A program made the translations under genes and the position numbers. Shown here piece after piece: positions 53,784-62,701 of a DNA stretch of 64,000 nt. Numbering within the stretch: position 1 is the stretch's first letter; each line of letters opens with the position of its first letter. The stretch is from an uncultured Selenomonadales bacterium. GTDB lineage: Bacteria; Bacillota; Negativicutes; Acidaminococcales; Acidaminococcaceae. The notes beneath the pieces are model-generated. The model saw nothing but the letters and a program-made list of their open reading frames with translations. It made no database searches and was not told where the DNA came from. The stretch covers positions 62,001 to 126,000 of the forward strand of contig ONAN01000003.1 of the NCBI GenBank assembly GCA_900315805.1. The letters run 5' to 3'.

Positions 53784-54269
53784 ATGGATGAGAAAAAGAC
53801 ACTGTTGACCGCCGAAGGCCTGGAAAAACTGAAAGCGGAACTGGAAGAACTGCGTACCGTCAAGCGTCAGGAAAACGTGGAACACCTGGCGGAAGCAAGA
53901 TCCCACGGCGACCTGAGCGAAAACTCCGAGTACGACGCCGCCAAGGACGAACAGGCACGCATCGAAGGCCGTATCCAGGAAATCGAGCAGATGCTGAAGA
54001 CGGCGGAAGTCATCGATAACAGCAAGAAGCGCAAGACGAAGGTCGAACTGGGCACCACCGTGACCATTGAAGACCTGGATCCGGAATTCGAAGAAGACAA
54101 GGTGCAGCAGTACACCGTCGTCGGCACGACCGAAGCCGATCCGTTCGAAGGGAAGATTTCGAACGAATCCCCCATCGGCGCCGCCATCCTGGGCAAAAAG
54201 GTCGGTGCGGTCGTCACGGTCCGTACCCCCGCAGGAGACCATCAGTTCAAGATCACGAAGATTAAGTAA
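53784..54269 (+). CDS. greA: Transcription elongation factor GreA
   Basis: A 161-residue factor that restarts backtracked RNA polymerase by stimulating transcript cleavage. The N-terminal antiparallel coiled coil (about 1-80) has the tip acidic pair in HGDLSENSEYDAAKDEQ near 40, and the C-terminal FKBP-like domain includes ISNESPIGAAILGKK. Length is typical. GGGAGG precedes the ATG. It precedes lysS by 18 bases, forming a two-gene transcript. Confidence 0.96.
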   Translation: MDEKKTLLTAEGLEKLKAELEELRTVKRQENVEHLAEARSHGDLSENSEYDAAKDEQARIEGRIQEIEQMLKTAEVIDNSKKRKTKVELGTTVTIEDLDPEFEEDKVQQYTVVGTTEADPFEGKISNESPIGAAILGKKVGAVVTVRTPAGDHQFKITKIK

Positions 54270-54287
54270 TTAGGAGAGTCAATCAAT

Positions 54288-55853
54288 ATGGCAGAAGCAA
54301 CCCAGGTCGCCAACGACCAGCTCATTGAGAACGAACAGGTACAGAACCGCATCGAGAAGATGCACAAGCTCGAGGAACGCGGCATCCTGCCGTTCGGGCA
54401 CCGGTTCGACTGGACGCACCACAACAAAGATGTACATGAACATGCAAAGGAAATGGAAGAAGCGGGCACGGAGGTCAAAGTGGCCGGCCGCGTCATGGCC
54501 ATCCGCGGCCACGGCAAGACCTGCTTCATGGACCTGCACGACAAGACGGGCCGCATCCAGCTGTACCTGCGCAAGGACGTACTCGGGGAAGACGCCTATT
54601 CCATCACCAAGCTGATGGATATCGGCGACATCATCGGCGTCACGGGCACGGTCTTCCTGACCCATACGGGCGAACCGTCCATCCGCGTGACGGACCTGCA
54701 GTTCCTGTCCAAGGCGCTGAAGCCGCTGCCGGAAAAATTCCACGGCCTGAAGGACATGGACCTGCGCTACCGCCAGCGCTACGTCGACCTCATCATGAAC
54801 CCCGAGGTCAAGGACGTTTTCGTAAAGCGCACGCAGATCATCAAGAGCATCCGCCGTATCCTGGACGAAGACGGTTTCCTGGAAGTGGAAACGCCGGTCC
54901 TGAACACCATTTCCGGCGGTGCGACGGCACGTCCCTTCATCACGTATCATAATGCCCTGAACATCCAGCTCTATCTGCGCATTGCCACGGAGCTGAACCT
55001 GAAGCGCCTCATCGTCGGCGGCATGGAACGGGTCTACGAACTGGGCCGCGTTTTCCGCAACGAAGGTATGGACATCAAGCATAATCCGGAATTCACGACG
55101 CTGGAGCTGTACCAGGCTTACGGCGACATGGATACCATGATGGATATCACGGAAAAACTGGTCAGCCAGACGGCACAGAACGTGCTGGGCACCATGAAGA
55201 TCACCTACGAAGGCCAGGAAATCGACCTGACGCCTCCGTGGCCCCGCATGACCATGATCGATTCCATCAAGAAATTCAGCGGCTACGACTTCAACGGCGT
55301 CAAGGACCTGGAACAGGCCCGTGCCATGGCGAAGGAAGCCAAAGTCGAATTCGAGGAATCGTGGGGCGTGGGCAAGATCATCAACGCCTTCTTCGACGCG
55401 TTCGTGGAAGAAAAACTGATCCAGCCCGTGTTCATCTGCAAATATCCGAAAGAGATTTCCCCGCTGGCCAAGAGCAGCGTCGACGATCCGGAAATCACGG
55501 ACCGCTTCGAAGGCTTCATTTACGGCCGCGAACTGTGCAACGGCTTTACGGAACTGAATGATCCCCTGGATCAGCGCGAACGCTTCGTCAAACAGATGGA
55601 AGAGCGCGCCAACGGCGACCTGGAAGCCGGCATGATGGACGAAGACTTCATCAACGCCCTGATGCACGGCCTGCCCCCGACGGGCGGCCTGGGTATCGGC
55701 ATCGACCGCCTCGTCATGTTCCTGACGGGCGCCACGTCCATCCGCGACGTGCTGCTGTTCCCGACCATGAAACCGCTGCCGCAGGACAAGGCGGAACTGG
55801 ACGCTGAAGAAGACGCCGCCGCGAAATCCGCGGACGAAAAGGCGGACAAGTAA
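54288..55853 (+). CDS. lysS: Lysyl-tRNA synthetase (class II)
   Basis: A 521-residue class II synthetase. The OB-fold anticodon-binding domain (about 60-165) is followed by motif 1 ([14 protein letters not shown], about 162), motif 2 ([16 protein letters not shown], about 246) and motif 3 ([15 protein letters not shown], about 466). A Glu/Asp/Ala/Lys tail of about 25 residues follows the core. It charges tRNA-Lys. TAGGAGAG is the SD. It is the last gene of the conserved block, which ends at a terminator. Confidence 0.97.
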   Translation: MAEATQVANDQLIENEQVQNRIEKMHKLEERGILPFGHRFDWTHHNKDVHEHAKEMEEAGTEVKVAGRVMAIRGHGKTCFMDLHDKTGRIQLYLRKDVLGEDAYSITKLMDIGDIIGVTGTVFLTHTGEPSIRVTDLQFLSKALKPLPEKFHGLKDMDLRYRQRYVDLIMNPEVKDVFVKRTQIIKSIRRILDEDGFLEVETPVLNTISGGATARPFITYHNALNIQLYLRIATELNLKRLIVGGMERVYELGRVFRNEGMDIKHNPEFTTLELYQAYGDMDTMMDITEKLVSQTAQNVLGTMKITYEGQEIDLTPPWPRMTMIDSIKKFSGYDFNGVKDLEQARAMAKEAKVEFEESWGVGKIINAFFDAFVEEKLIQPVFICKYPKEISPLAKSSVDDPEITDRFEGFIYGRELCNGFTELNDPLDQRERFVKQMEERANGDLEAGMMDEDFINALMHGLPPTGGLGIGIDRLVMFLTGATSIRDVLLFPTMKPLPQDKAELDAEEDAAAKSADEKADK

Positions 55854-55887
55854 TCTGTCCAGAATCTGAAATTAAAAATCGATACAT

Positions 55888-55925
55888 AAAAGGCATTTTC
55901 CGGAATACCCGGGAAATGCCTTTTT
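55888..55925 (+). terminator. Rho-independent terminator of lysS
   Basis: Long stem AAAGGCATTTTCCGG pairing with CCGGGAAATGCCTTT (55888-55902 region and 55909-55923 region, one T-G pair), with a short loop and TTTTT. Confidence 0.9.
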
Positions 55926-55980
55926 GCGTTGCGGTTTTTTCTCCTTCGGAACACTTTTCTGACTTTTGGGTAAAATCGTC

Positions 55981-56010
55981 TTGAGGGACCCCTCGGAATT
56001 TCGTTATAAT
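55981..56010 (+). promoter_or_regulatory. Promoter of the fumarase genes
   Basis: TTGAGG (55981-55986), 18 bases, TATAAT (56005-56010), 64 bases before the alpha-subunit ATG. Confidence 0.65.
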
Positions 56011-56073
56011 GTAGGCAGAAGCAAACCGTATTTCAGAAAAAAGGGACGTGCAGATCCCTGAAACAGGAGGGTC

Positions 56074-56976
56074 ATGATGACGAACGACGCGAAAGTGAAA
56101 CTGATGACGGACCGGCTGGCGAAGTTCATCGCCTACACGGCCAAAAAACTGCCCGACGACGTAATCGCCAAACTGAAGGAACTGCAGGCACAGGAAACGG
56201 ATCCGATGCCCAAGGTCATTTACGAGACCATGTTCCGCAACCAGGAACTGGCGGTGCAGCTGAACCGGCCTTCGTGCCAGGACACGGGCGCCCTGCAGTT
56301 CTGGGTGCGGGCCGGGGCCCATTTCCCGCTGCTGGACGAGCTGGCGGACCTGCTCCGCGAGGCTGTCGTCAAAGCAACGCAGGAAGCGCCCCTGCGCCAC
56401 AACGCCGTGGAAACCTTTGACGAATACAACACGGGCAAAAACGTGGGCAAAGGGGTACCGACCATCTTCTGGGATATCGTGCCCCATTCGGACCAGTGTG
56501 AAATCTACACCTACATGTCCGGCGGCGGATGTTCCCTGCCGGGGCACGCAAAGGTCCTGATGCCCGGCGAAGGCTACGAAGGCGTCGTGCGCTTCGTCAT
56601 GGACCAGATGACGACCTACGGCCTGAATGCCTGCCCGCCGCTCCTCGTGGGCGTCGGCATCGGAACGTCCGTGGAAACGGCGGCCCTCAATTCCAAGAAG
56701 GCCCTGATGCGCCCCATCGGGTCGCACAATGACAACGCCAACGCGGCCAAGCTGGAACGGCTCCTGGAGGACGGCATCAACAACATCGGCCTCGGACCCC
56801 AGGGCATGGGCGGCAAGCACTGTGTCCTGGGCGTCCACATCGAGAACACGGCGCGCCATCCGTCGGTCATCGGCGTCGCGGTCAACGTAGGCTGCTGGAG
56901 CCACCGGCGCGGGCACATCATTTTCGACAAGGATATCAACTATACGGTGACGACGCATGCGGGGGTGACTTTATAA
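56074..56976 (+). CDS. Fumarate hydratase, class I, alpha subunit
   Basis: A 300-residue subunit of the oxygen-sensitive Fe-S fumarase/tartrate dehydratase family. RPSCQDTGALQFWV (about 65), SGGGCSLPGHAKVL (about 149) and VGCWSHRRGHIIF (about 269) carry the three cluster cysteines. With the beta subunit it interconverts fumarate and malate; L-tartrate dehydratase is the alternative within this family. AGGAGGG sits just before tandem ATGs at 56074/56077. Its TAA shares one base with the beta-subunit ATG. It fits an anaerobe running a reductive C4 branch. Confidence 0.92.
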   Translation: MMTNDAKVKLMTDRLAKFIAYTAKKLPDDVIAKLKELQAQETDPMPKVIYETMFRNQELAVQLNRPSCQDTGALQFWVRAGAHFPLLDELADLLREAVVKATQEAPLRHNAVETFDEYNTGKNVGKGVPTIFWDIVPHSDQCEIYTYMSGGGCSLPGHAKVLMPGEGYEGVVRFVMDQMTTYGLNACPPLLVGVGIGTSVETAALNSKKALMRPIGSHNDNANAAKLERLLEDGINNIGLGPQGMGGKHCVLGVHIENTARHPSVIGVAVNVGCWSHRRGHIIFDKDINYTVTTHAGVTL

Positions 56977-57602
56977 TGGTGAAGGTGGAAAACGGAAGAA
57001 AGATCCTCGTCACGCCGATTGGGGCGGACGATTTGCGGGACATCCATATCGGGGACATCATCTATCTGGACGGCGACCTGACCACGTGCCGCGATGTGGC
57101 ACACCGCCGCGTGGTGGAAGAGGGAAGGGAGATCCCCGTGGACGTGCGGGACAAGGCCATCCTCCATGCCGGCCCCATCATCCGCACGAAGGACGACGGT
57201 TCCTACGAGATGGTCTCCGTCGGCCCGACGACGAGCATGCGCATGGAGAAGTTCGAATACGAATTCGTCAAAAAGACCGGCGTCCGCCTCATTGCCGGCA
57301 AGGGCGGCATGAAGGAAAACACGGAACGGGCCTGCAAGGAGTGCGGCTGCATTTTCTGCGTCTTTCCCGCCGGCAACGCCGTTGTGGCGGCAACGAGCGT
57401 GGAACGGATCGTCGAGGCCCGGTGGAAGGACCTCGGCATGCCCGAAACGCTGTGGCACTGCAAGGTGAAGGAGTTCGGACCCCTCATCGTCGCCATCGAT
57501 GCGTATGGGCGCAACTACTTCGAGGAAAAGAAAGTGGAATACAACCGGCGCAAGGAGGCGGAAATCGCCCGCATCCTGCCGCAGGTCGGATTTATAAAAT
57601 AA
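56976..57602 (+). CDS. Fumarate hydratase, class I, beta subunit
   Basis: A 208-residue C-terminal-type subunit of the class I Fe-S hydratase. It begins TPIGADDLRDIHIGDIIYLDG, contains HAGPIIRTKD (about 56) and GKGGMKENT near 108, and ends ILPQVGFIK. It overlaps the alpha-subunit stop (TAATG), so the two are made in equal amounts. No terminator with a T-run follows, only a small GGCCCG hairpin around 57615, before the ech promoter. Confidence 0.92.
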   Translation: MVKVENGRKILVTPIGADDLRDIHIGDIIYLDGDLTTCRDVAHRRVVEEGREIPVDVRDKAILHAGPIIRTKDDGSYEMVSVGPTTSMRMEKFEYEFVKKTGVRLIAGKGGMKENTERACKECGCIFCVFPAGNAVVAATSVERIVEARWKDLGMPETLWHCKVKEFGPLIVAIDAYGRNYFEEKKVEYNRRKEAEIARILPQVGFIK

Positions 57603-57665
57603 GTGACAGTTCCGGCCCGTTTCGGGCGGATTTCCGAAAGTATACAAGATACTCCCCGTTTTCCC

Positions 57666-57694
57666 TTGACCTTTGGCAGGCAAGGGTCTATAGT
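57666..57694 (+). promoter_or_regulatory. Promoter of the ech operon
   Basis: TTGACC (57666-57671), 17 bases, TATAGT (57689-57694). A second TATAAT at 57721-57726 lacks a matching -35. The leader to echA is about 125 bases. Confidence 0.7.
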
Positions 57695-57825
57695 TAAGGC
57701 ATTAGCATACTATAAAAAGATATAATGTACTCTATATGCCCGCAAATGCATTTACAGGGTACCATGTTGGAAAGGCCCCCGTTCCGCCGGCCGGGGCGGG
57801 CCCGCCTTTCGAGGGGGTGCGTGTT

Positions 57826-59727
57826 ATGATTTTCCCACTGCTGCTGTTCCTGGTTCCGCTGGTGACGGCCGTCCTGTTGATTTTGAACCGCGGCCGGTCC
57901 TTCCGGAACCTGGTCGTCAAGATTGCGGCCGTCCTGACGGGCTGCCTGTCCCTGGCCACGGCGGTGACCTTCTTTGACCATTCGGCCAAAGCGTCGCCGG
58001 GTGCCGGCTGGCTGCCCATGGTCATGACGGCGGTCGATGTGGCGGCCCTGGCGACGGTGCTGTATTTCGCCTGGAAATACCGCTACGTGCTGGTGGCGCT
58101 GCTGGCCGTCGTCCAGTTCGCCGTCATCTCGTACTACGAGGCCTTCACGGGTCCTTCCATCCGCTCCGTGTGGGACTTCAACATCGACAACTTCGCCCTC
58201 GTCATGGTGCTCATCGTGGGCATCATCGGCAGCCTCATCGCCGTCTTTTCCCTCGGCTATATGGCGGTCTATCACGAACACCATCCCGATGTACCGGAGC
58301 GGCAGCCGTTCTTCTTCTTCGTCGTGTTCCTGTTCCTGGCGGCCATGTTCGGGCTCATCCTGTCCAACAACCTGCTGTACATGTACACGTTCTGGGAAGT
58401 GACGAGCCTCTGTTCCTTCCTGCTCATCGGGTACGCCCGCACGGAAGAGGCCGTGCGCAACGCCTTCAAGGCCCTGTGGATGAACCTGCTGGGCGGCCTG
58501 GCCTTCGCCCTGGCCATCCTGATCATGGGCCAGCGGTTCTACACGGTGGAACTGGCCACGCTGGTGGAACTGGGCCGCAACAACTTCCCCGTGGAGCTCG
58601 TCGTGGCGCTGCTGGTCTTCTGCGGGTTCACGAAGTCCGCCATGATGCCTTTCTCCGGCTGGCTGCTGGGCGCCATGGTGGCGCCGACGCCGGTGTCGGC
58701 CCTGCTGCATTCTTCGACCATGGTCAAGGCCGGCGTCTTCCTGATCATCAAGCTGACGCCCCTGTTGGGCGGCAACCACCCCGGCGTCATGGCCATGTTC
58801 GTCGGCGGCGCGACCTTCTTCTTCGCGTCCTGTGCCGCCATTTCCCAGTCCGACGGCAAAAAGGTGCTGGCCTATTCGACCATCTCGAACCTCGGCCTGA
58901 TCGTCTGCTGTGCCGGTACGGGCTCCTATGAGGCAGCCTGGACGGCCATCATGATCGTCATTTTCCACGCCGTGGCCAAGAGCCTCCTGTTCCTTACGGT
59001 CGGTACGGCGGAACAGCAGCTGGGCAGCCGCAACCTGGAACGGTTTGACGGCATCTTCAATTCCATGCCGCGCCTGTCCCTGTGCATGGTGATCGGTATC
59101 TGCGGCATGTTCCTGGCACCGTTCGGCATGCTCATTTCCAAATGGGCCGCCATGAAGGCCTTCGTCGACGCGGCGCAGCCCCTGCTGCTGCTCGTGCTGG
59201 TCTTCGGTTCGGCCACGACCCTGTTCTACTGGACCAAGTGGCTGGGCAAGGTCACGACCTTCATCCCGACCGATGAAAACCGGGAAAAGGGCATCCTCCC
59301 CGTGGAATGGGTGGCCCTGAAAGGCCTGTCCGGCCTGACCCTCGTGGTCTGCGTCCTCTTCCCGCTGATTTCGAAATACGTGGTCATTCCGTACCTGCGG
59401 CTGACTTACCAGTTCGCCGGCGAAGTCATTTCCCAGAGCAACCTGTGGACCATGTCCCTCATGGTCTGCCTGCTCGTCATCCTGCCCCTGCGCTTCGGCA
59501 AGAGCCGGCCCAAGAGGCAGGTCGTCGCGAACCTGTCCGGCGAAAACATCGGCAGCAACCTGGCCTACCGCGGTGCCGCCGGCCGGATTGTGCCGGTCAC
59601 GCTCCGCAACTGGTACATGGAGCGCTGGTTCGGGGAACGCAAGATGAAGTTCATCGGCTATACCCTCTGCCTGGCCTGCGCTATCATGGAATTGTCCCTG
59701 TCGTTAGGAGGTGTGCTCTATGTCTGA
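57826..59727 (+). CDS. echA: Ech hydrogenase subunit A (NuoL/MrpA-like ion pump)
   Basis: A 633-residue integral membrane protein with about 15 helices, the normal EchA size. The proton-pumping antiporter core shows WEVTSLCSFLLIGYARTE near 203 and the LLHSSTMVKAGVFLIIKLTP segment near 295, as in NuoL. ATG 57826 with GAGGGGGTG upstream is chosen; an in-frame ATG at 57736 would add a Pro/Gly-rich stretch with no membrane character. The subunit couples electron flow from ferredoxin to H2 with ion translocation. Its end overlaps echB by eight bases. Confidence 0.92.
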   Translation: MIFPLLLFLVPLVTAVLLILNRGRSFRNLVVKIAAVLTGCLSLATAVTFFDHSAKASPGAGWLPMVMTAVDVAALATVLYFAWKYRYVLVALLAVVQFAVISYYEAFTGPSIRSVWDFNIDNFALVMVLIVGIIGSLIAVFSLGYMAVYHEHHPDVPERQPFFFFVVFLFLAAMFGLILSNNLLYMYTFWEVTSLCSFLLIGYARTEEAVRNAFKALWMNLLGGLAFALAILIMGQRFYTVELATLVELGRNNFPVELVVALLVFCGFTKSAMMPFSGWLLGAMVAPTPVSALLHSSTMVKAGVFLIIKLTPLLGGNHPGVMAMFVGGATFFFASCAAISQSDGKKVLAYSTISNLGLIVCCAGTGSYEAAWTAIMIVIFHAVAKSLLFLTVGTAEQQLGSRNLERFDGIFNSMPRLSLCMVIGICGMFLAPFGMLISKWAAMKAFVDAAQPLLLLVLVFGSATTLFYWTKWLGKVTTFIPTDENREKGILPVEWVALKGLSGLTLVVCVLFPLISKYVVIPYLRLTYQFAGEVISQSNLWTMSLMVCLLVILPLRFGKSRPKRQVVANLSGENIGSNLAYRGAAGRIVPVTLRNWYMERWFGERKMKFIGYTLCLACAIMELSLSLGGVLYV

Positions 59728-60595
59728 TCTGACGTTCCGACTCACAGCCACCGTCCTCTACCTGGTCCTGGCGCCGTTCCTGGGCGGCCTCCTCGCCGGC
59801 CTGGACCGCATCCTTTCGGCGCGCATGCAGCGCCGCGTGGGGCCGCCGCTCCTGCAGCCGTTCTACGACGTGCTCAAATTGTGGGACAAGCAGCCCATCG
59901 CCGTCAACAAGGCCGTCAGCTTCTACGTCGGCGGCTTCCTGCTCTTCGTACTCCTGACGGGCGTCTTCTTCTTCACGGGCGGCGACATCCTGCTGGCCGT
60001 CTTCACCCTGACCATGGCGAGCGTCTGCCTCATCATCGCCGGGTACGCCACGGCGTCGCCCTACAGCCAGGAAGGGGCCCAGCGCGAACTGGTGCAGTCC
60101 ATGGCCTATGAACCCATGCTGCTCATCGTGGCCCTCGGCTTCTACCTGTCGGCAGGCAGTTTCTTCATCCGCGACATCATGCAGATGCCGTACATGAACT
60201 TCCTGCGCATGCCCGGCATCTTTCTGGGCTTCTGCTACATTCTGCTGATCAAGTTCCGCAAATCGCCCTTCGACATCTCCATGTCGCCCGAAGTGCACCA
60301 GGAGCTGATCGGCGGCGTCAAGACCGAACTGTCGGGCCGCACGCTGGCCGTCATGGAAATCGCCCACTGGTACGAGAACGTGTTCCTTTTGGGCATGGTC
60401 TTCCTGTTTTTCATGAGCAGCGCCGCCTGGAGCCTCGCGGTGGGATTTGCGGCCTGTGTGGCCGTGTACTTCTTCAGTATCCTGATCGACAATTCGTGTT
60501 CCCGCATGAAATGGGAAAGCATGCTGGCCTCCACCTGGATCGTCACGCTGCTGGCCGGTTTCCTGAATGTGGCGTATCTGATCTATTTCAAGTAA
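59720..60595 (+). CDS. echB: Ech hydrogenase subunit B (NuoH-like)
   Basis: A 291-residue membrane protein with about eight helices, homologous to NuoH. ARMQRRVGPPLLQPFYDVLKLW near residue 33 and the KFRKSPFDISMSPEVHQEL loop near 182 are the conserved quinone-module-facing loops. It anchors the hydrophilic arm to the membrane. AGGAGGTG is six bases before ATG 59720, inside the echA end. Confidence 0.94.
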   Translation: MSDLTFRLTATVLYLVLAPFLGGLLAGLDRILSARMQRRVGPPLLQPFYDVLKLWDKQPIAVNKAVSFYVGGFLLFVLLTGVFFFTGGDILLAVFTLTMASVCLIIAGYATASPYSQEGAQRELVQSMAYEPMLLIVALGFYLSAGSFFIRDIMQMPYMNFLRMPGIFLGFCYILLIKFRKSPFDISMSPEVHQELIGGVKTELSGRTLAVMEIAHWYENVFLLGMVFLFFMSSAAWSLAVGFAACVAVYFFSILIDNSCSRMKWESMLASTWIVTLLAGFLNVAYLIYFK

Positions 60596-60637
60596 GATGT
60601 ACGGGTCTTACAGGGTTCAAATGTAAAGGAGCAAGCG

Positions 60638-61123
60638 ATGGCTTTTGAAACAAAATCCCCCTGGCTGATCCATTACGACGGATCCTCCTGCAACGGCTGC
60701 GATATCGAGGTGCTGGCCTGCCTGACGCCCCTGTTCGACGTGGAACGGTTCGGCATCGTCAACACGGGCAACCCGAAACAGGCGGATATCTTCCTCGTGA
60801 CGGGCGGGGTCAATGCACAGAATCTGCCGGTCGTGCGGCAGATCTACGATGAAATGGCGGAACCGAAGGTCGTCGTGGCCGTGGGCACCTGCGCCTGCAG
60901 CGGCGGCGTGTTCCGCGAATGTTACAACATGATGGGCGGCATGGACAAGGCCATCCCGGTCGATGTGTTCGTGCCGGGCTGCGCGGCCCGGCCGGAAGCC
61001 ATCATCGACGGCGTGGTGAAGGGCCTCGCCCTGCTGGACGAGAAGCACCGGAAGCTGAAGGCCAGCAAGACCTACGGCGTCGCCGAAGACGACCCCCGCA
61101 CCATCGGCGGGGAGCGGGAGTGA
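60638..61123 (+). CDS. echC: Ech hydrogenase small subunit (EchC, NuoB-like)
   Basis: A 161-residue subunit with one proximal [4Fe-4S] cluster, ligated by Cys18 and Cys21 (SSCNGCDIE), Cys85 (GTCACSGG) and Cys115 (VPGCAARPE). It passes electrons from the ferredoxin-type subunit to the NiFe site. Length and ligand pattern match EchC/CooL/NuoB. AAAGGAG precedes the ATG; 42 bases separate it from echB. Confidence 0.95.
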   Translation: MAFETKSPWLIHYDGSSCNGCDIEVLACLTPLFDVERFGIVNTGNPKQADIFLVTGGVNAQNLPVVRQIYDEMAEPKVVVAVGTCACSGGVFRECYNMMGGMDKAIPVDVFVPGCAARPEAIIDGVVKGLALLDEKHRKLKASKTYGVAEDDPRTIGGERE

Positions 61124-61137
61124 ACAGGAGGGACACC

Positions 61138-61599
61138 ATGCAGCAGCAGTTTATCGAAATCCAGCCGCTGGACCTGCCCGGGCGGGTCGCGCGGTTCAAA
61201 AAGGAAGGGTGCCGCCTCGTACAGATCCTCTGCACCCGCGTGGAAGGCGGGTACGAGCTGACGTACAGCTTCGACCGCAACTACTTTTTATACCATCTGC
61301 GGCTGACGGTGCCGGAAGGCGCGTCGGTCATGAGCGTGACCAGCATGTTCTGGTATGCCTTCGTCTGGGAAAACGAGATCCACGACCTGTTCGGCCTGGA
61401 CATCCGCTTCATTTCCGAAGACGTGGACTACCGGGGTCATTTCTTCCATCTGGCGGAAAAGACGCCCTGGCACGAACTGCAGAACGCGGCCCACGCCAAG
61501 CAGGCCTTCAAGGTGAACCTGCGCGGCGGCCTGGGCATTGACGCGTCGGCCGTCCGCAAGGATGCGCCGGCCGGGACGGATAACGGGAAGGGGGACTGA
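61138..61599 (+). CDS. echD: Ech hydrogenase subunit D (NuoC-like)
   Basis: A 153-residue homologue of NuoC/EchD. The conserved SMFWYAFVWENEIHDLFGLD segment is near residue 70, followed by a FHLAEKTPWHE tail. The start is ATG 61138 with CAGGAGG six bases upstream; a GTG at 61120 is the alternative. It has no cofactor and helps hold the large and small subunits. The C-terminal 20 residues (KDAPAGTDNGKGD) look disordered. Confidence 0.9.
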   Translation: MQQQFIEIQPLDLPGRVARFKKEGCRLVQILCTRVEGGYELTYSFDRNYFLYHLRLTVPEGASVMSVTSMFWYAFVWENEIHDLFGLDIRFISEDVDYRGHFFHLAEKTPWHELQNAAHAKQAFKVNLRGGLGIDASAVRKDAPAGTDNGKGD

Positions 61600-61601
61600 C
61601 C

Positions 61602-62687
61602 ATGGCGGAAATCACAACGGTTCCGTTTGGTCCGCAGCATCCGGTCCTGCCGGAACCGGTCCATCTGGACCTGGAATTGAAAGATGAAAAGGTCGTCCGT
61701 GCCATCCCTTCCATCGGGTACGTGCACCGCGGCCTGGAAAAACTCGTGGAAAAGCGGGATTTCAAGCAGTTCACCTTCGTGGCGGAACGGGTCTGCGGCA
61801 TCTGTTCTTTCGGCCACGGGTGGGGCTATGTGAAGGCCGTCGAGGGCCTCATGGGCATCGAGGTGCCGCGCCGGGCTTCGTACCTGCGCACCCTGTGGCA
61901 CGAACTGTCCCGCGTCCACAGCCACCTGCTCTGGCTGGGCCTGGCAGCGGACGCCATGGGCTTTGAAAGTTTGTTCATGACGGCCTGGCGCCTGCGCGAG
62001 ACCGTGCTCGACCTGTTCGAGGAGACCACGGGCGGACGGGTCATCTTTTCCGTCTGCAAAGTCGGCGGCGTGCGCCGGGACCTGACCGGCGCCATGATGA
62101 AGGAAATAGAGGACAAGCTGAAGGGCATGCGCAAGGAATTCCGTGCCATGAGCGACATCTTCCTGCACGACGGCACCATCCAGAGCCGCCTGGCCGGAAT
62201 CGGCGTCCTGTCCCTGCAGGATGCCCGCGATTTCGGCTGCCTGGGCCCCATGGCACGCGCCAGCGGCCTGCCGCTGGATTACCGCTGCGCCGATGACGAG
62301 GGCGCCTACAAGGACCTGCATTTCCGGCCGGTCACGGAACAGGCGGGGGACTGCCTGGCCCGCGTCAAAGTGCGCCTGGAAGAAATCGAACAGTCCATCG
62401 ACCTGATCCTGGGCTGTTTGGAAAACATGCCGGAAGGGCCCGTCGAGGTGCCCGTGAAAGGGTTCCCGCCGGCGGGCGAGTACTTCACCCGCGTGGAACA
62501 GCCCCGCGGCGAAGCCGTCTACTATGTCAAAGGGAACGGGACCAAGAACTTGGAACGGTTCCGCCTCCGCACGCCCACGAACGGCAACCTGCCGGGCCTG
62601 GTGAAGATCCTGCAGGGCTGCGACCTGGCGGACGTGCCGAACATCATCCTGACCATCGACCCGTGCATCAGCTGCTGTGAACGTTAA
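61602..62687 (+). CDS. echE: Ech hydrogenase large subunit (EchE, NiFe catalytic)
   Basis: A 361-residue group 4 [NiFe]-hydrogenase large subunit. The nickel ligands are present as the N-terminal pair Cys65/Cys68 (ERVCGICSFGH) and the C-terminal pair Cys355/Cys358 (DPCISC). The protein ends three residues later (CER), so there is no C-terminal extension for a maturation endopeptidase. Earlier motifs GPQHPVLPEP and the SRVHSHLLWLG segment match the NuoD family. It evolves H2 from reduced ferredoxin or runs in reverse. It starts two bases after the echD stop. Confidence 0.95.
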   Translation: MAEITTVPFGPQHPVLPEPVHLDLELKDEKVVRAIPSIGYVHRGLEKLVEKRDFKQFTFVAERVCGICSFGHGWGYVKAVEGLMGIEVPRRASYLRTLWHELSRVHSHLLWLGLAADAMGFESLFMTAWRLRETVLDLFEETTGGRVIFSVCKVGGVRRDLTGAMMKEIEDKLKGMRKEFRAMSDIFLHDGTIQSRLAGIGVLSLQDARDFGCLGPMARASGLPLDYRCADDEGAYKDLHFRPVTEQAGDCLARVKVRLEEIEQSIDLILGCLENMPEGPVEVPVKGFPPAGEYFTRVEQPRGEAVYYVKGNGTKNLERFRLRTPTNGNLPGLVKILQGCDLADVPNIILTIDPCISCCER

Positions 62688-62701
62688 GGAGGCGGTCTGT
62701 C

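Noticed and set aside
57736-57825. Earlier start for echA at ATG 57736
   Set aside because: The added 30 residues are Pro/Gly-rich and not membrane-like, and the ATG at 57826 has an excellent GAGGGGGTG upstream.
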